A stretch of 64,000 nt of DNA from Thauera carbonicopians. GTDB taxonomy: Bacteria > Pseudomonadota > Gammaproteobacteria > Burkholderiales > Rhodocyclaceae. The stretch spans positions 310,001 to 374,000 of the forward strand of contig NZ_JANUXN010000002.1 in assembly GCF_025699485.1 (NCBI RefSeq), given 5' to 3'. Positions 1-9,039 of this stretch are shown here, one piece after another. The position numbers and the translations under genes were made by a program. Each line of letters opens with the position of its first letter. Positions within the stretch are counted from its first letter, which is position 1. The notes below the pieces were generated by a model, which searched no databases, was not told the origin of the DNA, and worked only from the letters and a program-made list of their open reading frames with translations.

Positions 1-1
1 C

Positions 2-643
2 GATCTGATCGTGTTCGACTGGGACGGTACGCTGCTCGATTCGGCGGCGGCCATCGCCCAGGCCATCCAGGCTTCCTGCCGCGATCTCGGTCTGCCCGAG
101 CCGAGCGACGAGCAGGCGCGCTACGTGATCGGTCTGGGGCTGGGCGAAGCCTTGCGCCACGCGGTGCCGGCGCTGCGCGAGCCCGACTATCCGCGCATCA
201 TCGAGCGCTATCGCCATCATTTCCTCTCCATGGACCACGAGCTGCGCCTGTTCGACGGCGTGCCGCAACTGATCGCCGAACTGGCCGGACGTGGCCGCAT
301 GCTGGGGGTGGCGACCGGCAAGAGCCGTGTCGGCCTGGATCGGGCGCTGGCGCATACCGGGCTGGGCGAGCATTTCCTCGCGACGCGCTGTGCCGACGAG
401 TGCTTTTCGAAGCCGCATCCGGCGATGCTGGAGCAACTGATGAACAAACTCGGCGCCGATCCGGCGCGCACGCTGATGGTGGGCGACACCACCCACGACA
501 TGCAGATGGCGCGCAACGCCGGTGTGGCCGGGCTGGCGGTGGGTTTCGGTGCGCATCCGCTGGCGGCGCTGGAGGCGGAGCAGCCGCTGGCCTGCGTGCG
601 CACGCCGGGCGACATGGCGCGCTGGCTGCTGGAACGCGCCTGA
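2..643 (+). CDS. HAD-superfamily phosphatase, phosphoglycolate phosphatase-like (5' partial)
   Basis: Haloacid dehalogenase-type hydrolase, probably acting on a small phosphorylated metabolite such as 2-phosphoglycolate. The frame is already open at the window edge, and motif I (FDWDGTLLDS) lies only a few residues in, so the true start is just outside; a GTG at 11 is internal. Motif II/III elements (VATGKS, SKPHPAML) and motif IV (VGDTTHDM) are all present, so the fold is complete apart from a few N-terminal residues. The cap region is short, as in subclass IA. The substrate cannot be read from the sequence. Confidence 0.85.
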   Translation, partial: DLIVFDWDGTLLDSAAAIAQAIQASCRDLGLPEPSDEQARYVIGLGLGEALRHAVPALREPDYPRIIERYRHHFLSMDHELRLFDGVPQLIAELAGRGRMLGVATGKSRVGLDRALAHTGLGEHFLATRCADECFSKPHPAMLEQLMNKLGADPARTLMVGDTTHDMQMARNAGVAGLAVGFGAHPLAALEAEQPLACVRTPGDMARWLLERA

Positions 644-671
644 TTTGTTGTTCCTGCCGATAAAGCCACTC

Positions 672-762
672 CCGCAGGAGCTTCAGTTGTGACAGCAGCG
701 TTTCGAGCGGCAGCAAGGCTGTATTCGCGGCTCGGCGTTCCTGGCTGAAGCCGCTACGACGG
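672..762. repeat. REP-like inverted pair
   Basis: The gap after the HAD gene holds two degenerate copies, in opposite orientation, of a palindromic repeat of the kind CGTAGGAGCGGCTTCAGCC. One reads CCGCAGGAGCTTCAGTTGTG (672-691). The other is on the opposite strand, seen as CTGGCTGAAGCCGCTACGAC (741-760). Inverted REP pairs between convergent genes are common in proteobacteria. Both copies diverge from each other, so this call is tentative. Confidence 0.35.
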
Positions 763-778
763 TAATACGGGGCTGGCC

Positions 779-1522
779 TTAGGCCAGCAGCAGGAACAGA
801 CAAGGTCGCTTCGCCAGCACCGGGCGGCCAGCCTTCTTCCACTCGCGCACGCTGCGCGTATGGATGGCCTCCTCGGCAGTGTTGAGTTCGCGGGCGACGC
901 AGACGCGGGTGTCCGGCTTCAGCGTCTTCAGCAGCGCGTCGAACATGCGTTCGTTGCGGTAGGGCGTCTCGATGAAGATCTGGGTGCGGCCGAGCTTGCG
1001 CGATTCGTCTTCCAGCGCGCGCAGCGCGGTGTCGCGGCCGGCTTCGTCGACCGGCAGGTAGCCGTGGAAAGCAAAGCTCTGGCCATTCAGGCCCGAGCCC
1101 ATCAGGCCGAGCAGGATGGACGAGGGCCCGACCAGCGGTGCGACGCGGATGCCCAGCGCGTGGGCGCGCGCCACCAGGCGGGCGCCGGGGTCGGCGACGG
1201 CGGGGCAGCCGGCGTCCGACATCAGGCCCAGGTCGCGGCCTTCCAGTGCCGGAGCGAGCAGCGCGTCGAAAGCGGCGTCCTGGGCGCTTGACGGATCGGA
1301 CGGCAGTTCGCGGATGTCCGTGTCGCGCAGCGGGCGGGGGTAGTCGAGCCGCTTCAGGTGGGCGCGCGCGGCGCGGGCATTCTCGACGACGAAGTGTTCC
1401 AGGCCGGCGGCGATCGCCTGCGCCTGGGCGGGCAGGAAACCGGGCCAGGACGTCTCGCCAAGGGAAACGGGAACGAGGAACAGCGTGCCGCGTTCGCCGG
1501 CAGGGGAGTGGGCGGCGCTCAT
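779..1522 (-). CDS. SAM-dependent methyltransferase, tetrapyrrole methylase fold (RsmI-like)
   Basis: Member of the tetrapyrrole (corrin/porphyrin) methylase superfamily, in the subgroup related to RsmI, the 16S rRNA C1402 ribose methyltransferase. The start is ATG at 1522, overlapping the maf stop in an ATGA junction. About 247 aa, shorter than RsmI proper (about 285 aa). Visible motifs are LGLMSDAGCPAVADPG (SAM-site region), PLVGPSSILLGLMGSG and FIETPYRNERM. The C-terminal domain of true RsmI appears to be absent, so the RNA substrate is uncertain. Probably co-transcribed with maf. Confidence 0.85.
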   Translation of the reverse strand: MSAAHSPAGERGTLFLVPVSLGETSWPGFLPAQAQAIAAGLEHFVVENARAARAHLKRLDYPRPLRDTDIRELPSDPSSAQDAAFDALLAPALEGRDLGLMSDAGCPAVADPGARLVARAHALGIRVAPLVGPSSILLGLMGSGLNGQSFAFHGYLPVDEAGRDTALRALEDESRKLGRTQIFIETPYRNERMFDALLKTLKPDTRVCVARELNTAEEAIHTRSVREWKKAGRPVLAKRPCLFLLLA

Positions 1523-2094
1523 GGCAGGGCGACGCCTTCGGCGCGCAGCATGCGCGACAGCGCGATCAGCGGCAGGCCGATCAGCGCCGTGGGATCGTCG
1601 CCGGACAGGGCTTCGAGCAGGGTGATGCCGAGGCCCTCCACCTTGGCGCTGCCGGCGCAGTCGAGCGGGCGTTCGGTGGCGACGTAGCGGCGGATCTCGT
1701 CTTCGCTCAGGCTGCGAAAACGTACGCGCGTCGGTACGCCTTCGATCTGCAGGCGGCCGCTGCGGGTATTGAGCAGCGCAAGCGCGGTGTGGAAGCTCAC
1801 GGTTTGGCCGCTCATCTGCTGCAGTTGGGCGATGGCGCGCTCCTCGCTGCCCGGTTTGCCGAACACCTGGTCGCCGATGTGGGCAACCTGGTCGCTGCCG
1901 ATGATCAGCGCGTCCGGCCAGGCCGATGCCACGGCGCGCGCCTTGTCGGCGGCCAGGCGTTCGGCAGTGGCGTCGGGGGCTTCGCCCGGCAGCGGGGTTT
2001 CGTCGGTGTCGGGGCGCGCGGTCTCGAACGGGATGAGCAGGCGTTCGAGCAGCATCCGCCGGTAGGCGGAGGTGGAGGCGAGGATCAGCTTCAT
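1519..2094 (-). CDS. Maf-like nucleotide pyrophosphatase (YceF type)
   Basis: Maf/YceF family house-cleaning NTP pyrophosphatase. The position next to yceD-rpmF-plsX matches E. coli yceF, whose product hydrolyses m7GTP. The N-terminus LILASTSAYRRMLLERL is the family signature, and the acidic loop IGSDQV carries the expected catalytic Asp. At 191 aa it is typical in length. It is transcribed divergently from yceD and overlaps the downstream methyltransferase gene. The substrate is inferred from the gene neighbourhood. Confidence 0.9.
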   Translation of the reverse strand: MKLILASTSAYRRMLLERLLIPFETARPDTDETPLPGEAPDATAERLAADKARAVASAWPDALIIGSDQVAHIGDQVFGKPGSEERAIAQLQQMSGQTVSFHTALALLNTRSGRLQIEGVPTRVRFRSLSEDEIRRYVATERPLDCAGSAKVEGLGITLLEALSGDDPTALIGLPLIALSRMLRAEGVALP

Positions 2095-2271
2095 TGCGTG
2101 GTTCGGCAGGTGGGCGGGGATGGCGGGCCGATCGAGTGATCGCCCCGGGTGTGGTTCCCTTTGCGGGGAGGGGCGCCCGGCATAGAGGCGCCTGGCTAGG
2201 AGGCCGGTTTCGAGGCGCCTTGTTCCGGGCTCGGGAAAGGGGCGTGCGGGGCGTCTTTCCCTTCAATGGCT

Positions 2272-2301
2272 TTGACACAAAGCCTGAAAAAATAATATCA
2301 T
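2272..2301 (+). promoter_or_regulatory. Sigma-70-type promoter for yceD-rpmF
   Basis: A perfect -35 hexamer TTGACA (2272-2277) is followed after 18 bp by TATCAT (2296-2301), a 5/6 match to the -10 consensus. Transcription would start near 2307-2309, only one to three bases before the yceD ATG at 2310, which would make the message leaderless or nearly so. Confidence 0.6.
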
Positions 2302-2309
2302 GCACGGCT

Positions 2310-2855
2310 ATGTCGCAACGAGGCGCGTCGCTCGGCAGGATTGCCGATCCCTTCCGTTTCGCCGCCGAGGCACGGACCCTGTCGGGCGAGGTCGAGGTGG
2401 CGGGATTGTCGCGTCTGGCCGATGTGCTGGCCAGCGATGCGGGCGTGGTGGGCTGGAAGATTGAAGGCTTGCTGGCTGAACGGACGCTTGCCGAAGGCGG
2501 CTCGTCCGGCCGGCAGGAACCCCGGCTCAGGCTGGTGCTCGAAGGGCGGCTGGATCTGCGTTGCCAGCGCTGCCTGGCGGGTTTCGACTGGCCCTTGGCG
2601 GTCGAGACCGTGCTGCAGCCGGTGAGGGCAGGACAGCCCATCCCCGACGAGGAGCTCGAAGACGACGCAGTCGATGCGATCGAGGTCGAGGATGATCTCG
2701 ACGTGCTGGCGCTGATCGAGGAAGAGATTCTGCTGGCCTTGCCGATCGCACCGCGACACGAACAATGTGAGGCGCCCCGGGGAGTCAACGGGGCCAACGA
2801 AGAATCGCCTTTCGCTGCGCTGGCGTCGCTGCGAGGCAGTCATCGCGCAGACTAG
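2310..2855 (+). CDS. yceD: YceD family protein (DUF177), 23S rRNA accumulation protein
   Basis: DUF177 protein of 181 aa that is conserved immediately upstream of rpmF in most bacteria and is needed for normal 23S rRNA levels in E. coli and plants. The conserved C-x2-C-x-acidic region is seen as [17 protein letters not shown], followed by an acidic stretch and the family C-terminal NPFAALASL-like motif (here [10 protein letters not shown]). ATG 2310 was chosen because it begins the conserved N-terminus and sits just after a strong promoter. An upstream in-frame extension exists but crosses that promoter. Confidence 0.9.
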   Translation: MSQRGASLGRIADPFRFAAEARTLSGEVEVAGLSRLADVLASDAGVVGWKIEGLLAERTLAEGGSSGRQEPRLRLVLEGRLDLRCQRCLAGFDWPLAVETVLQPVRAGQPIPDEELEDDAVDAIEVEDDLDVLALIEEEILLALPIAPRHEQCEAPRGVNGANEESPFAALASLRGSHRAD

Positions 2856-2884
2856 GCGCATCAATTTGTCTCAGGAGTATTTCC

Positions 2885-3064
2885 ATGGCCGTCCAACAGA
2901 ACAAGAAGTCCCCCTCCAAGCGTGGCATGCACCGTTCCCACGATTTCCTGACCGCGCCGGCGCTGGCCGTCGAGCCGACCACCGGTGAAGTCCACCTGCG
3001 CCACCACGTCAGCCCGAGCGGCGTCTACCGTGGCAAGAAAGTCATGAAGGCCAAGGGCGAGTAA
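2885..3064 (+). CDS. rpmF: 50S ribosomal protein L32
   Basis: Ribosomal protein bL32, 59 aa, of the large subunit. The protein opens [20 protein letters not shown], the family signature, and ends in the usual lysine-rich tail ([14 protein letters not shown]). A clear Shine-Dalgarno (CAGGAG) lies upstream of ATG 2885. It follows yceD by 29 bp and is followed by an intrinsic terminator-like hairpin before plsX. Confidence 0.97.
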   Translation: MAVQQNKKSPSKRGMHRSHDFLTAPALAVEPTTGEVHLRHHVSPSGVYRGKKVMKAKGE

Positions 3065-3083
3065 TCCTGCTCCCGGTACGCGA

Positions 3084-3122
3084 AGGCGGCGTATGGCGCT
3101 TTGCGCCTGCGCCGCTTTTTTT
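3084..3122 (+). terminator. Intrinsic terminator or attenuator after rpmF
   Basis: Nested hairpin: GCGGCG pairs with CGCCGC around an inner GGCGC-TTT-GCGCC stem, directly followed by seven T residues (3116-3122). It would terminate or attenuate yceD-rpmF transcription before the lipid genes. Confidence 0.75.
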
Positions 3123-3166
3123 CCGCGCATTCCTTATATTTTCCGCCTGAGTCACGCGAGATGCCG

Positions 3167-4183
3167 ATGGGTGTCACCATTGCGATCGACTGCATGGGTG
3201 GCGATCACGGCCCGACCGTGACCGTGCCTGCCGCGCTGTCCTTCCTGCGCAGCCATGCCGATGCAAACGTAATCCTGGTTGGCCGGGAAGAGGCGATCCA
3301 GCCTCTGCTCGGTACGGCCCAATCCGAATTCGGCGCCCGCCTGAAGCTGCGCCCTGCGTCCGAGGTCGTCACCATGGACGACCCGCCGGCGATCGCCATG
3401 CGCACCAAGAAGGACTCCTCGATGCGCGTGGTGATGGACCTGGTCAAGGCCGGCGAGGCGAATGCCGCCGTGTCGGCCGGCAACACCGGCGCGCTGATGG
3501 CGATCTCGCGCTTCGTCCTGAAGACGCTGCCCGGCATCGACCGGCCGGCGATTGCCACCGTGCTGCCGTCGATGAGGGGGCACACCTATGTGCTCGACCT
3601 CGGCGCCAACGTCGACTGTTCGGCCGAGCACCTGCTGCAGTTCGGCGTCATGGGCTCGTCGCTGGTCGCGGCCATCGAGCACAAGGAGCGTCCGAGCGTC
3701 GGCCTGCTCAACATCGGTGAAGAGGCGATCAAGGGCAACGACGTCGTCAAGGAGGCGGCCGACCTGCTGCGTGCCAGCGGACTCAACTTCTACGGCAACG
3801 TCGAAGGCGACGACATCTACGAAGGCACGGTGGACGTCGTCGTGTGCGACGGCTTCGTCGGCAACGTCGCGCTCAAGACTTCGGAAGGGCTGGCGCAGAT
3901 GCTGGGCGCGATGCTGAAGCAGGAATTCAGCCGCTCGCTGCTGACCAAGCTGATGGCGGCCGTGGCACTGCCGGTGCTCAAGCGTTTCAAGCAGCGGGTC
4001 GATCATCGCCTTTACAATGGTGCGCCGCTGCTGGGCTTGCGCGGAGTGGTGCTCAAGAGCCATGGATCGGCCGACGTGCTCGCTTTCAGCACTGCGCTCG
4101 CGCGTGCGGCCGAGGCGGCGTCGAACCGGCTCATCGAGCGGATTTCCGAACGGATGGCGAGCATGAACGAGGTGAAGGCATGA
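3167..4183 (+). CDS. plsX: Phosphate acyltransferase PlsX
   Basis: Converts acyl-ACP to acyl-phosphate for phospholipid synthesis at the membrane. The N-terminus [16 protein letters not shown] is the family hallmark; later motifs include [18 protein letters not shown] and [10 protein letters not shown]. Two ATG codons (3161 and 3167) are possible. The second is preferred because the conserved family N-terminus starts there and a GCGAG purine tract is then correctly spaced. About 338 aa, normal length. The stop overlaps the fabH start (ATGA). Confidence 0.96.
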   Translation: MGVTIAIDCMGGDHGPTVTVPAALSFLRSHADANVILVGREEAIQPLLGTAQSEFGARLKLRPASEVVTMDDPPAIAMRTKKDSSMRVVMDLVKAGEANAAVSAGNTGALMAISRFVLKTLPGIDRPAIATVLPSMRGHTYVLDLGANVDCSAEHLLQFGVMGSSLVAAIEHKERPSVGLLNIGEEAIKGNDVVKEAADLLRASGLNFYGNVEGDDIYEGTVDVVVCDGFVGNVALKTSEGLAQMLGAMLKQEFSRSLLTKLMAAVALPVLKRFKQRVDHRLYNGAPLLGLRGVVLKSHGSADVLAFSTALARAAEAASNRLIERISERMASMNEVKA

Positions 4184-5145
4184 TCTACGCAAGGATCGCG
4201 GGCACGGGCAGCTACCTGCCCGGTGAGCCGGTCAGCAACGACGATCTGGTCGCACGCGGTATCGACACGTCGGACGACTGGATCGTCTCGCGCTCGGGTA
4301 TCCGCAGCCGCCATCTGGCCGCGGCCGACGTCGGCGCCAGCGATCTGGCGCGGATCGCCGCCGAGCGTGCGATCGACGCGGCAGGCTGCGAGGCCGAGGA
4401 CATCGACCTGATCATCGTCGCCACCTCGACGCCGGACTACATCTTTCCGAGCACGGCCACGCTGCTGCAGTCCAAGCTCGGCATCCGCAACGGCGGCGCG
4501 GCGTTCGACGTGCAGGCGGTGTGCAGCGGCTTCGTCTATGCGCTGTCGGTGGCAGAGAAGTTCATCTGTTCCGGTAGCCACAAGCGTGCGCTGGTGGTGG
4601 GTACCGAAGTGTTCTCGCGCATTCTCGACTGGTCCGATCGCGCCACCTGCGTGCTGTTCGGCGACGGCGCCGGCGCGGTGGTGCTCGAAGCCTCGGAGCA
4701 GCCGGGCATCCGCGCTTCGGCACTGCACGCCGACGGCAGCCACCATCCGATCCTGTGCGTGCCGGGCGGCGTCGCCTCGGGCCAGGTCATCGGCGACCCC
4801 TTCCTGCGCATGGACGGCCAGGCGGTGTTCAAGTTCGCTGTCAAGGTGCTGGGTGAAGTGGCGCACGAAGTGCTCGACATCGCGGGCGTCACCGCCGACA
4901 GCGTCGACTGGCTGATTCCGCACCAGGCCAACATCCGCATCATCCAGGCCACGGCCAAGCGCCTGGGCCTGTCGATGGACAGGGTCATCACCACGCTGGA
5001 CCACCATGGCAACACTTCGGCGGCGTCGATTCCGCTGGCGCTGGACGAGGCCGTGCGCGGCGGCCAGATCCGCCCGGGCCATCGCATCGTCGTCGAGGGC
5101 GTCGGCGGCGGCTTCACCTGGGGCGCGGCCCTGATCGACTTCTGA
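4180..5145 (+). CDS. fabH: 3-oxoacyl-ACP synthase III FabH
   Basis: Condenses acetyl-CoA with malonyl-ACP to start type II fatty acid synthesis. The catalytic Cys is in [12 protein letters not shown] (about residue 115), His in [10 protein letters not shown] and Asn in [10 protein letters not shown], completing the Cys-His-Asn triad. 321 aa, typical. It overlaps plsX by 4 bp, so the two are translationally coupled. Confidence 0.97.
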   Translation: MIYARIAGTGSYLPGEPVSNDDLVARGIDTSDDWIVSRSGIRSRHLAAADVGASDLARIAAERAIDAAGCEAEDIDLIIVATSTPDYIFPSTATLLQSKLGIRNGGAAFDVQAVCSGFVYALSVAEKFICSGSHKRALVVGTEVFSRILDWSDRATCVLFGDGAGAVVLEASEQPGIRASALHADGSHHPILCVPGGVASGQVIGDPFLRMDGQAVFKFAVKVLGEVAHEVLDIAGVTADSVDWLIPHQANIRIIQATAKRLGLSMDRVITTLDHHGNTSAASIPLALDEAVRGGQIRPGHRIVVEGVGGGFTWGAALIDF

Positions 5146-5181
5146 TTCCTCATTCCAACTTCTGACAACCGGAGAGCAGGC

Positions 5182-6111
5182 ATGGCATTTGCGCTGGTTT
5201 TTCCCGGGCAGGGTTCGCAATCGGTCGGCATGATGGCCGCCTACGGCGAAGCCGCAGTGATTCGTGAAACCTTCGCCGAAGCGTCCGATGCGCTGGGCGA
5301 GGATCTGTGGGCCATGGTGTGCGACGGCCCGGCCGAGCGCCTGGCGCTGACGGTCAACACCCAGCCGCTGATGCTGACGGCGGGCGTTGCCGCCTGGCGC
5401 GCCTGGCTGGCCGCGGGCGGTCCCAAGCCGGCGCTGGTGGCCGGGCACAGCCTGGGCGAATACTCGGCGCTGGTCGCTGCCGGGGCCATGGCCTTCAAGG
5501 ATACCGTGCCGCTGGTGCGCTTCCGCGCCCAGGCGATGCAGGAAGCGGTGCCCGCCGGCGAAGGCGCGATGGCCGCGGTGATGGGCCTGGAGGCCGACGC
5601 CGTGCGCGAAGCCTGTGCCGAAGCCGCGCAGGGGCAGGTGGTCGAGGCCGCCAACCTGAATGCGCCGGGCCAGATCGTCATCGCCGGTGCGAAGGCCGCG
5701 GTCGAGCGCGCCGGCGAGATCGCCAAGGCCAGGGGTGCGAAGCGTGCCGTGCTGCTGCCGGTATCCGCGCCTTTCCACTGCGCGCTGATGCGCCCTGCGG
5801 CCGAGCGCCTGGCCGAGCGCCTGGCGGACATCGTCATCGCCCGGCCGGAAATCGACGTCATCAACAACGTCGATGTCGCCGTCTACGACGATCCCGAGAA
5901 GATCCGCGACGCCCTGGTGCGCCAGGCCTATTCGCCGGTGCGCTGGATCGAGCTGGTGCAGGCGATGGCGGCGCGCGGCATGAGCCACGTCATCGAATGC
6001 GGGCCGGGCAAGGTGCTGGCCGGCATGACCAAGCGCATTGCCAAGGATGTGGAAGGCGGTTCGGCGCACGACGCGGCGAGCCTCGAACAGTCGATTGCGG
6101 CGGTGAGGTGA
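5182..6111 (+). CDS. fabD: Malonyl-CoA:ACP transacylase FabD
   Basis: Transfers malonyl from CoA to ACP. The nucleophile Ser is in GHSLGEYSAL (about residue 90), with FPGQGSQ near the N-terminus and the catalytic His in SAPFHCALM. 309 aa, as usual. A purine-rich GGAGAGCAGG precedes ATG 5182. Confidence 0.97.
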   Translation: MAFALVFPGQGSQSVGMMAAYGEAAVIRETFAEASDALGEDLWAMVCDGPAERLALTVNTQPLMLTAGVAAWRAWLAAGGPKPALVAGHSLGEYSALVAAGAMAFKDTVPLVRFRAQAMQEAVPAGEGAMAAVMGLEADAVREACAEAAQGQVVEAANLNAPGQIVIAGAKAAVERAGEIAKARGAKRAVLLPVSAPFHCALMRPAAERLAERLADIVIARPEIDVINNVDVAVYDDPEKIRDALVRQAYSPVRWIELVQAMAARGMSHVIECGPGKVLAGMTKRIAKDVEGGSAHDAASLEQSIAAVR

Positions 6112-6113
6112 AT

Positions 6114-6863
6114 ATGAGTTTCTCGCTTGAAGGACAGGTTGCGCTGGTCACCGGCGCATCGCGCGGCATCGGCCGCGCCGTGGCTCTGGAGCTGGGTCGG
6201 CTCGGCGCGACCGTCGTCGGCACCGCCACTTCCGAAGCGGGTGCTGCCGACATCGACAAGGCGCTGGCCGATGCGGGTATCAAGGGCGCCGGCCTGGCGC
6301 TGAACGTGACCGACGCCGCCTCCTGTGAGGCGCTGGTCGGTGATGTCGAGAAGCGCTTCGGCGCGATTTCGATCTTGGTTAACAATGCCGGCATTACCCG
6401 CGACAACCTGGCGATGCGGATGAAGGACGACGAGTGGGATGCGGTGCTCGACACCAACTTGCGCGCGGTCTTCCGCATGAGCAAGCTGGTCATGCGCGGC
6501 ATGATGAAGGCCCGCACGGGCCGGATCATCAACATCACCTCGGTGGTCGCCAGTGCCGGCAATCCCGGCCAGGCAAATTACGCCGCGGCCAAGGCCGGAG
6601 TGGCCGGCATGACGCGCGCGCTGGCGCGCGAGCTGGGTAGCCGCAACATCACCGTCAATTGCGTGGCGCCCGGTTTCATCGACACCGACATGACGCGTGC
6701 GCTGCCGGAAGCCGCGCGCGACGCGCTGCTGGGCAACATCGCGCTCGGCCGTCTGGGTCGTCCGGAGGAGATTGCCGGAGCAGTTTCTTTTCTCGCTTCG
6801 CCTGCCGCCGCCTACGTGACCGGGACCACCCTGCACGTCAACGGCGGTATGTACATGTCCTGA
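6114..6863 (+). CDS. fabG: 3-oxoacyl-ACP reductase FabG
   Basis: NADPH-dependent short-chain dehydrogenase reducing 3-ketoacyl-ACP. The cofactor motif TGASRGIG, the NNAGITRDN element, the catalytic Ser in INITSVV and the YAAAK Tyr/Lys pair are present. 249 aa, normal length. ATG 6114 lies two bases after the fabD stop. Confidence 0.97.
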   Translation: MSFSLEGQVALVTGASRGIGRAVALELGRLGATVVGTATSEAGAADIDKALADAGIKGAGLALNVTDAASCEALVGDVEKRFGAISILVNNAGITRDNLAMRMKDDEWDAVLDTNLRAVFRMSKLVMRGMMKARTGRIINITSVVASAGNPGQANYAAAKAGVAGMTRALARELGSRNITVNCVAPGFIDTDMTRALPEAARDALLGNIALGRLGRPEEIAGAVSFLASPAAAYVTGTTLHVNGGMYMS

Positions 6864-6953
6864 TCGTCGGTCAGGATAGCGGTTCGGCCGGCTTTTGGTA
6901 GAATACGCCGGCTTTTTCAATACACCCGTTACCCTCAGGGAAGGAGTTAGTTC

Positions 6954-7193
6954 ATGGAGAACATCGAACAGCGCGTCAAGAAGATCGTCGCTGAGCAACT
7001 TGGCGTGAACGAATCGGAGATCAAGACCGAATCTTCGTTCGTCGATGATCTGGGCGCGGATTCGCTGGACACCGTGGAGCTGGTTATGGCCCTCGAAGAA
7101 GAATTCGAGTGCGAGATCCCGGACGAAGAGGCCGAGAAGATCACCACCGTCCAGCAGGCGATCGACTACGTCAACGCCCACCTCAAGAAGTAA
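6954..7193 (+). CDS. acpP: Acyl carrier protein
   Basis: 79 aa acidic acyl carrier protein. The phosphopantetheine attachment Ser is in LGADSLDT (about residue 37) and would be modified by the AcpS encoded at 21391. A strong Shine-Dalgarno AAGGAG precedes ATG 6954. A TAGAAT sequence at 6899 may be a -10 element of a dedicated promoter, but no good -35 is visible. Confidence 0.97.
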   Translation: MENIEQRVKKIVAEQLGVNESEIKTESSFVDDLGADSLDTVELVMALEEEFECEIPDEEAEKITTVQQAIDYVNAHLKK

Positions 7194-7285
7194 TTCGCTT
7201 CTCTTGAGCGAACGCGGTCCGGATGCCGCTGCTGCGGTGTCCGGATACGCATGTCTTCATTTCACCGATTTCAACGGAGTTGCCC

Positions 7286-8521
7286 GTGTCGCGTCGTAGA
7301 GTCGTCGTCACCGGTCTGGGTGCCATTTCGCCAGTCGGCAATACTGTTCCCGAAGCCTGGGAAAACCTGCTTGCCGGCAAGAGCGGCATCGGACCGATCA
7401 CCCGTTTCGACGCGAGTGCGTTTTCGGCCAGGATTGCGGGCGAGGTCAAGAATTTCGACGTCACCGAATACCTGTCGGCCAAGGAAGCGCGCCGCATGGA
7501 CGTGTTCATCCACTACGGCATGGCCGCGGGCATACAGGCCATTCGCGACTCCGGCATCGTGGTCGATGAAAGCAACGCCGATCGCATCGGCGTGAACATC
7601 GGCTCCGGCATCGGCGGCCTGCCGATGATCGAGGATACGCACGACGATTTCCTCGGCGGCGGGCCGCGCAAGATTTCGCCTTTCTTCATTCCGGGCACCA
7701 TCATCAACATGATCTCGGGCAACCTGTCGATCATGCACGGCATGAAGGGGCCCAACCTGGCGGTGGTTACCGCCTGCACCACCGGCCTCCACGCCATCGG
7801 CATGAGCGCGCGCATGATCGAGTACGGCGACGCCGACGTGATGGTCTGCGGCGGCGCCGAATCGACGGTCACCAATCTCGCCATCGGCGGCTTCGCCTCG
7901 GCCAAGGCCTTGTCGACCCGCAACGACGATCCGGCGACGGCCAGCCGCCCGTGGGACAAGGATCGCGACGGCTTCGTACTGGGCGAGGGCGCTGGCGTCA
8001 TGGTGCTCGAGGAACACGAGCATGCGGTGCGCCGCGGCGCGAAAATCTATGCCGAACTCGCCGGTTTCGGTATGAGCGGCGACGCCTACCACATGACCGC
8101 GCCGGATACCGACGGCCCGCGCCGCAGCATGGTCAATGCGATGAAGAACGCCGGCGTGACGCCCGACCAGATCCATTACCTGAATGCGCACGGCACCTCG
8201 ACGCCGCTGGGCGACAAGAACGAGACCGATGCGATCAAGCTCGCCTTCGGTGTTGATGCGGCGAAGAAACTGGTGGTCAATTCGACCAAGTCGATGACCG
8301 GCCACCTGCTGGGCGGCGCCGGCGGCCTGGAGTCGGTGTTCACGGTGCTCGCGGTGCATAACCAGATTTCGCCGCCGACGATCAACATCTTCGAGCAGGA
8401 CCCCGAGTGCGATCTCGACTACTGCGCGAACGTCGCCCGCCCGATGAAGATCGATGTCGCGCTGAAGAACAACTTCGGCTTCGGCGGCACCAACGGCACC
8501 CTGGTGTTCCGCAAGGCCTGA
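7286..8521 (+). CDS. fabF: 3-oxoacyl-ACP synthase II FabF
   Basis: Elongating ketoacyl-ACP synthase. The active-site Cys is in VTACTTGLHAIG, with the two His residues in NAHGTSTPLGD and STKSMTGHLLGGAG. GTG 7286 is used because the conserved N-terminus SRRRVVVTGLG begins there and an ACGGAG ribosome site precedes it; this gives 411 aa, the family length. An upstream in-frame ATG at 7223 would add about 21 atypical residues. Confidence 0.95.
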   Translation: MSRRRVVVTGLGAISPVGNTVPEAWENLLAGKSGIGPITRFDASAFSARIAGEVKNFDVTEYLSAKEARRMDVFIHYGMAAGIQAIRDSGIVVDESNADRIGVNIGSGIGGLPMIEDTHDDFLGGGPRKISPFFIPGTIINMISGNLSIMHGMKGPNLAVVTACTTGLHAIGMSARMIEYGDADVMVCGGAESTVTNLAIGGFASAKALSTRNDDPATASRPWDKDRDGFVLGEGAGVMVLEEHEHAVRRGAKIYAELAGFGMSGDAYHMTAPDTDGPRRSMVNAMKNAGVTPDQIHYLNAHGTSTPLGDKNETDAIKLAFGVDAAKKLVVNSTKSMTGHLLGGAGGLESVFTVLAVHNQISPPTINIFEQDPECDLDYCANVARPMKIDVALKNNFGFGGTNGTLVFRKA

Positions 8522-8544
8522 GATGGAAGGCGCATGGTGAAGCC

Positions 8545-9039
8545 ATGCACTTTCCGCTGACCGTTCCGCTTGGCCCGTCGAGGGCCGTTATGGCGTCAAT
8601 CTTGGCCGCGCATGTCGTGGCGGGATTGGCGCTTTTTCATGTGCCGGGGCTGATGCCGTCCGGCGAGCCGTGGTCGTGGCTGCAGCTGTTGGGTGTCGTG
8701 CTCGGGCTTGTGCTGCCGCTGTCGCTGTTCCATGCCCTTGCCCAGGAGCGAGCCAAGCGCGGATGGGTGCTCGTCCTCGGGGGCGACGGCAGGCTGAGCG
8801 TGCAATGCCACGCCGATGGCGATGCCGCTGCCATTCACGCCTATCGCCTCGCTCGCGGCGCGGTCGATTTCGGCTGGGCGGTATGGCTGCCGCTCGTCGG
8901 CCCGGTGGCCGAAAGCGGCGCCTCCCCGGAAAGGCTCCAGCGCCGTTTCATGCTGCTGCGGGCCAACATGGCGCCGGCGCATTGGCGGCTGTTGCGGATG
9001 TGGCTGCGGCACAAGGCCGCGCCATTGGCCGGCGCCTGA
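8545..9039 (+). CDS. YgfX-like membrane protein (DUF1434 family)
   Basis: 164 aa protein with two predicted membrane segments near the N-terminus (about residues 12-35 and 40-60), followed by a soluble domain. Size, topology and the WxxL-rich C-terminal part match the YgfX/CptA family, in which E. coli YgfX was described as an inhibitor of cell division and the partner of SdhE. No sdhE is present here. It follows fabF by 23 bp and is tail to tail with nadB. The family assignment rests on overall pattern and location; function here is unproven. Confidence 0.6.
   Translation: MHFPLTVPLGPSRAVMASILAAHVVAGLALFHVPGLMPSGEPWSWLQLLGVVLGLVLPLSLFHALAQERAKRGWVLVLGGDGRLSVQCHADGDAAAIHAYRLARGAVDFGWAVWLPLVGPVAESGASPERLQRRFMLLRANMAPAHWRLLRMWLRHKAAPLAGA

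Noticed and set aside
4012-6069. Open frame of 685 codons on the minus strand opposite plsX-fabH-fabD
   Set aside because: A shadow frame caused by high GC codon use; the plus-strand genes are unmistakable.
6899-6935. Repeated CCGGCTTTT before acpP as an operator
   Set aside because: Two short GC-rich copies are easily explained by chance; no symmetry or known regulator site.
7223-7285. ATG 7223 as the fabF start
   Set aside because: Adds about 21 residues not found in the family and ignores the ACGGAG site before GTG 7286.
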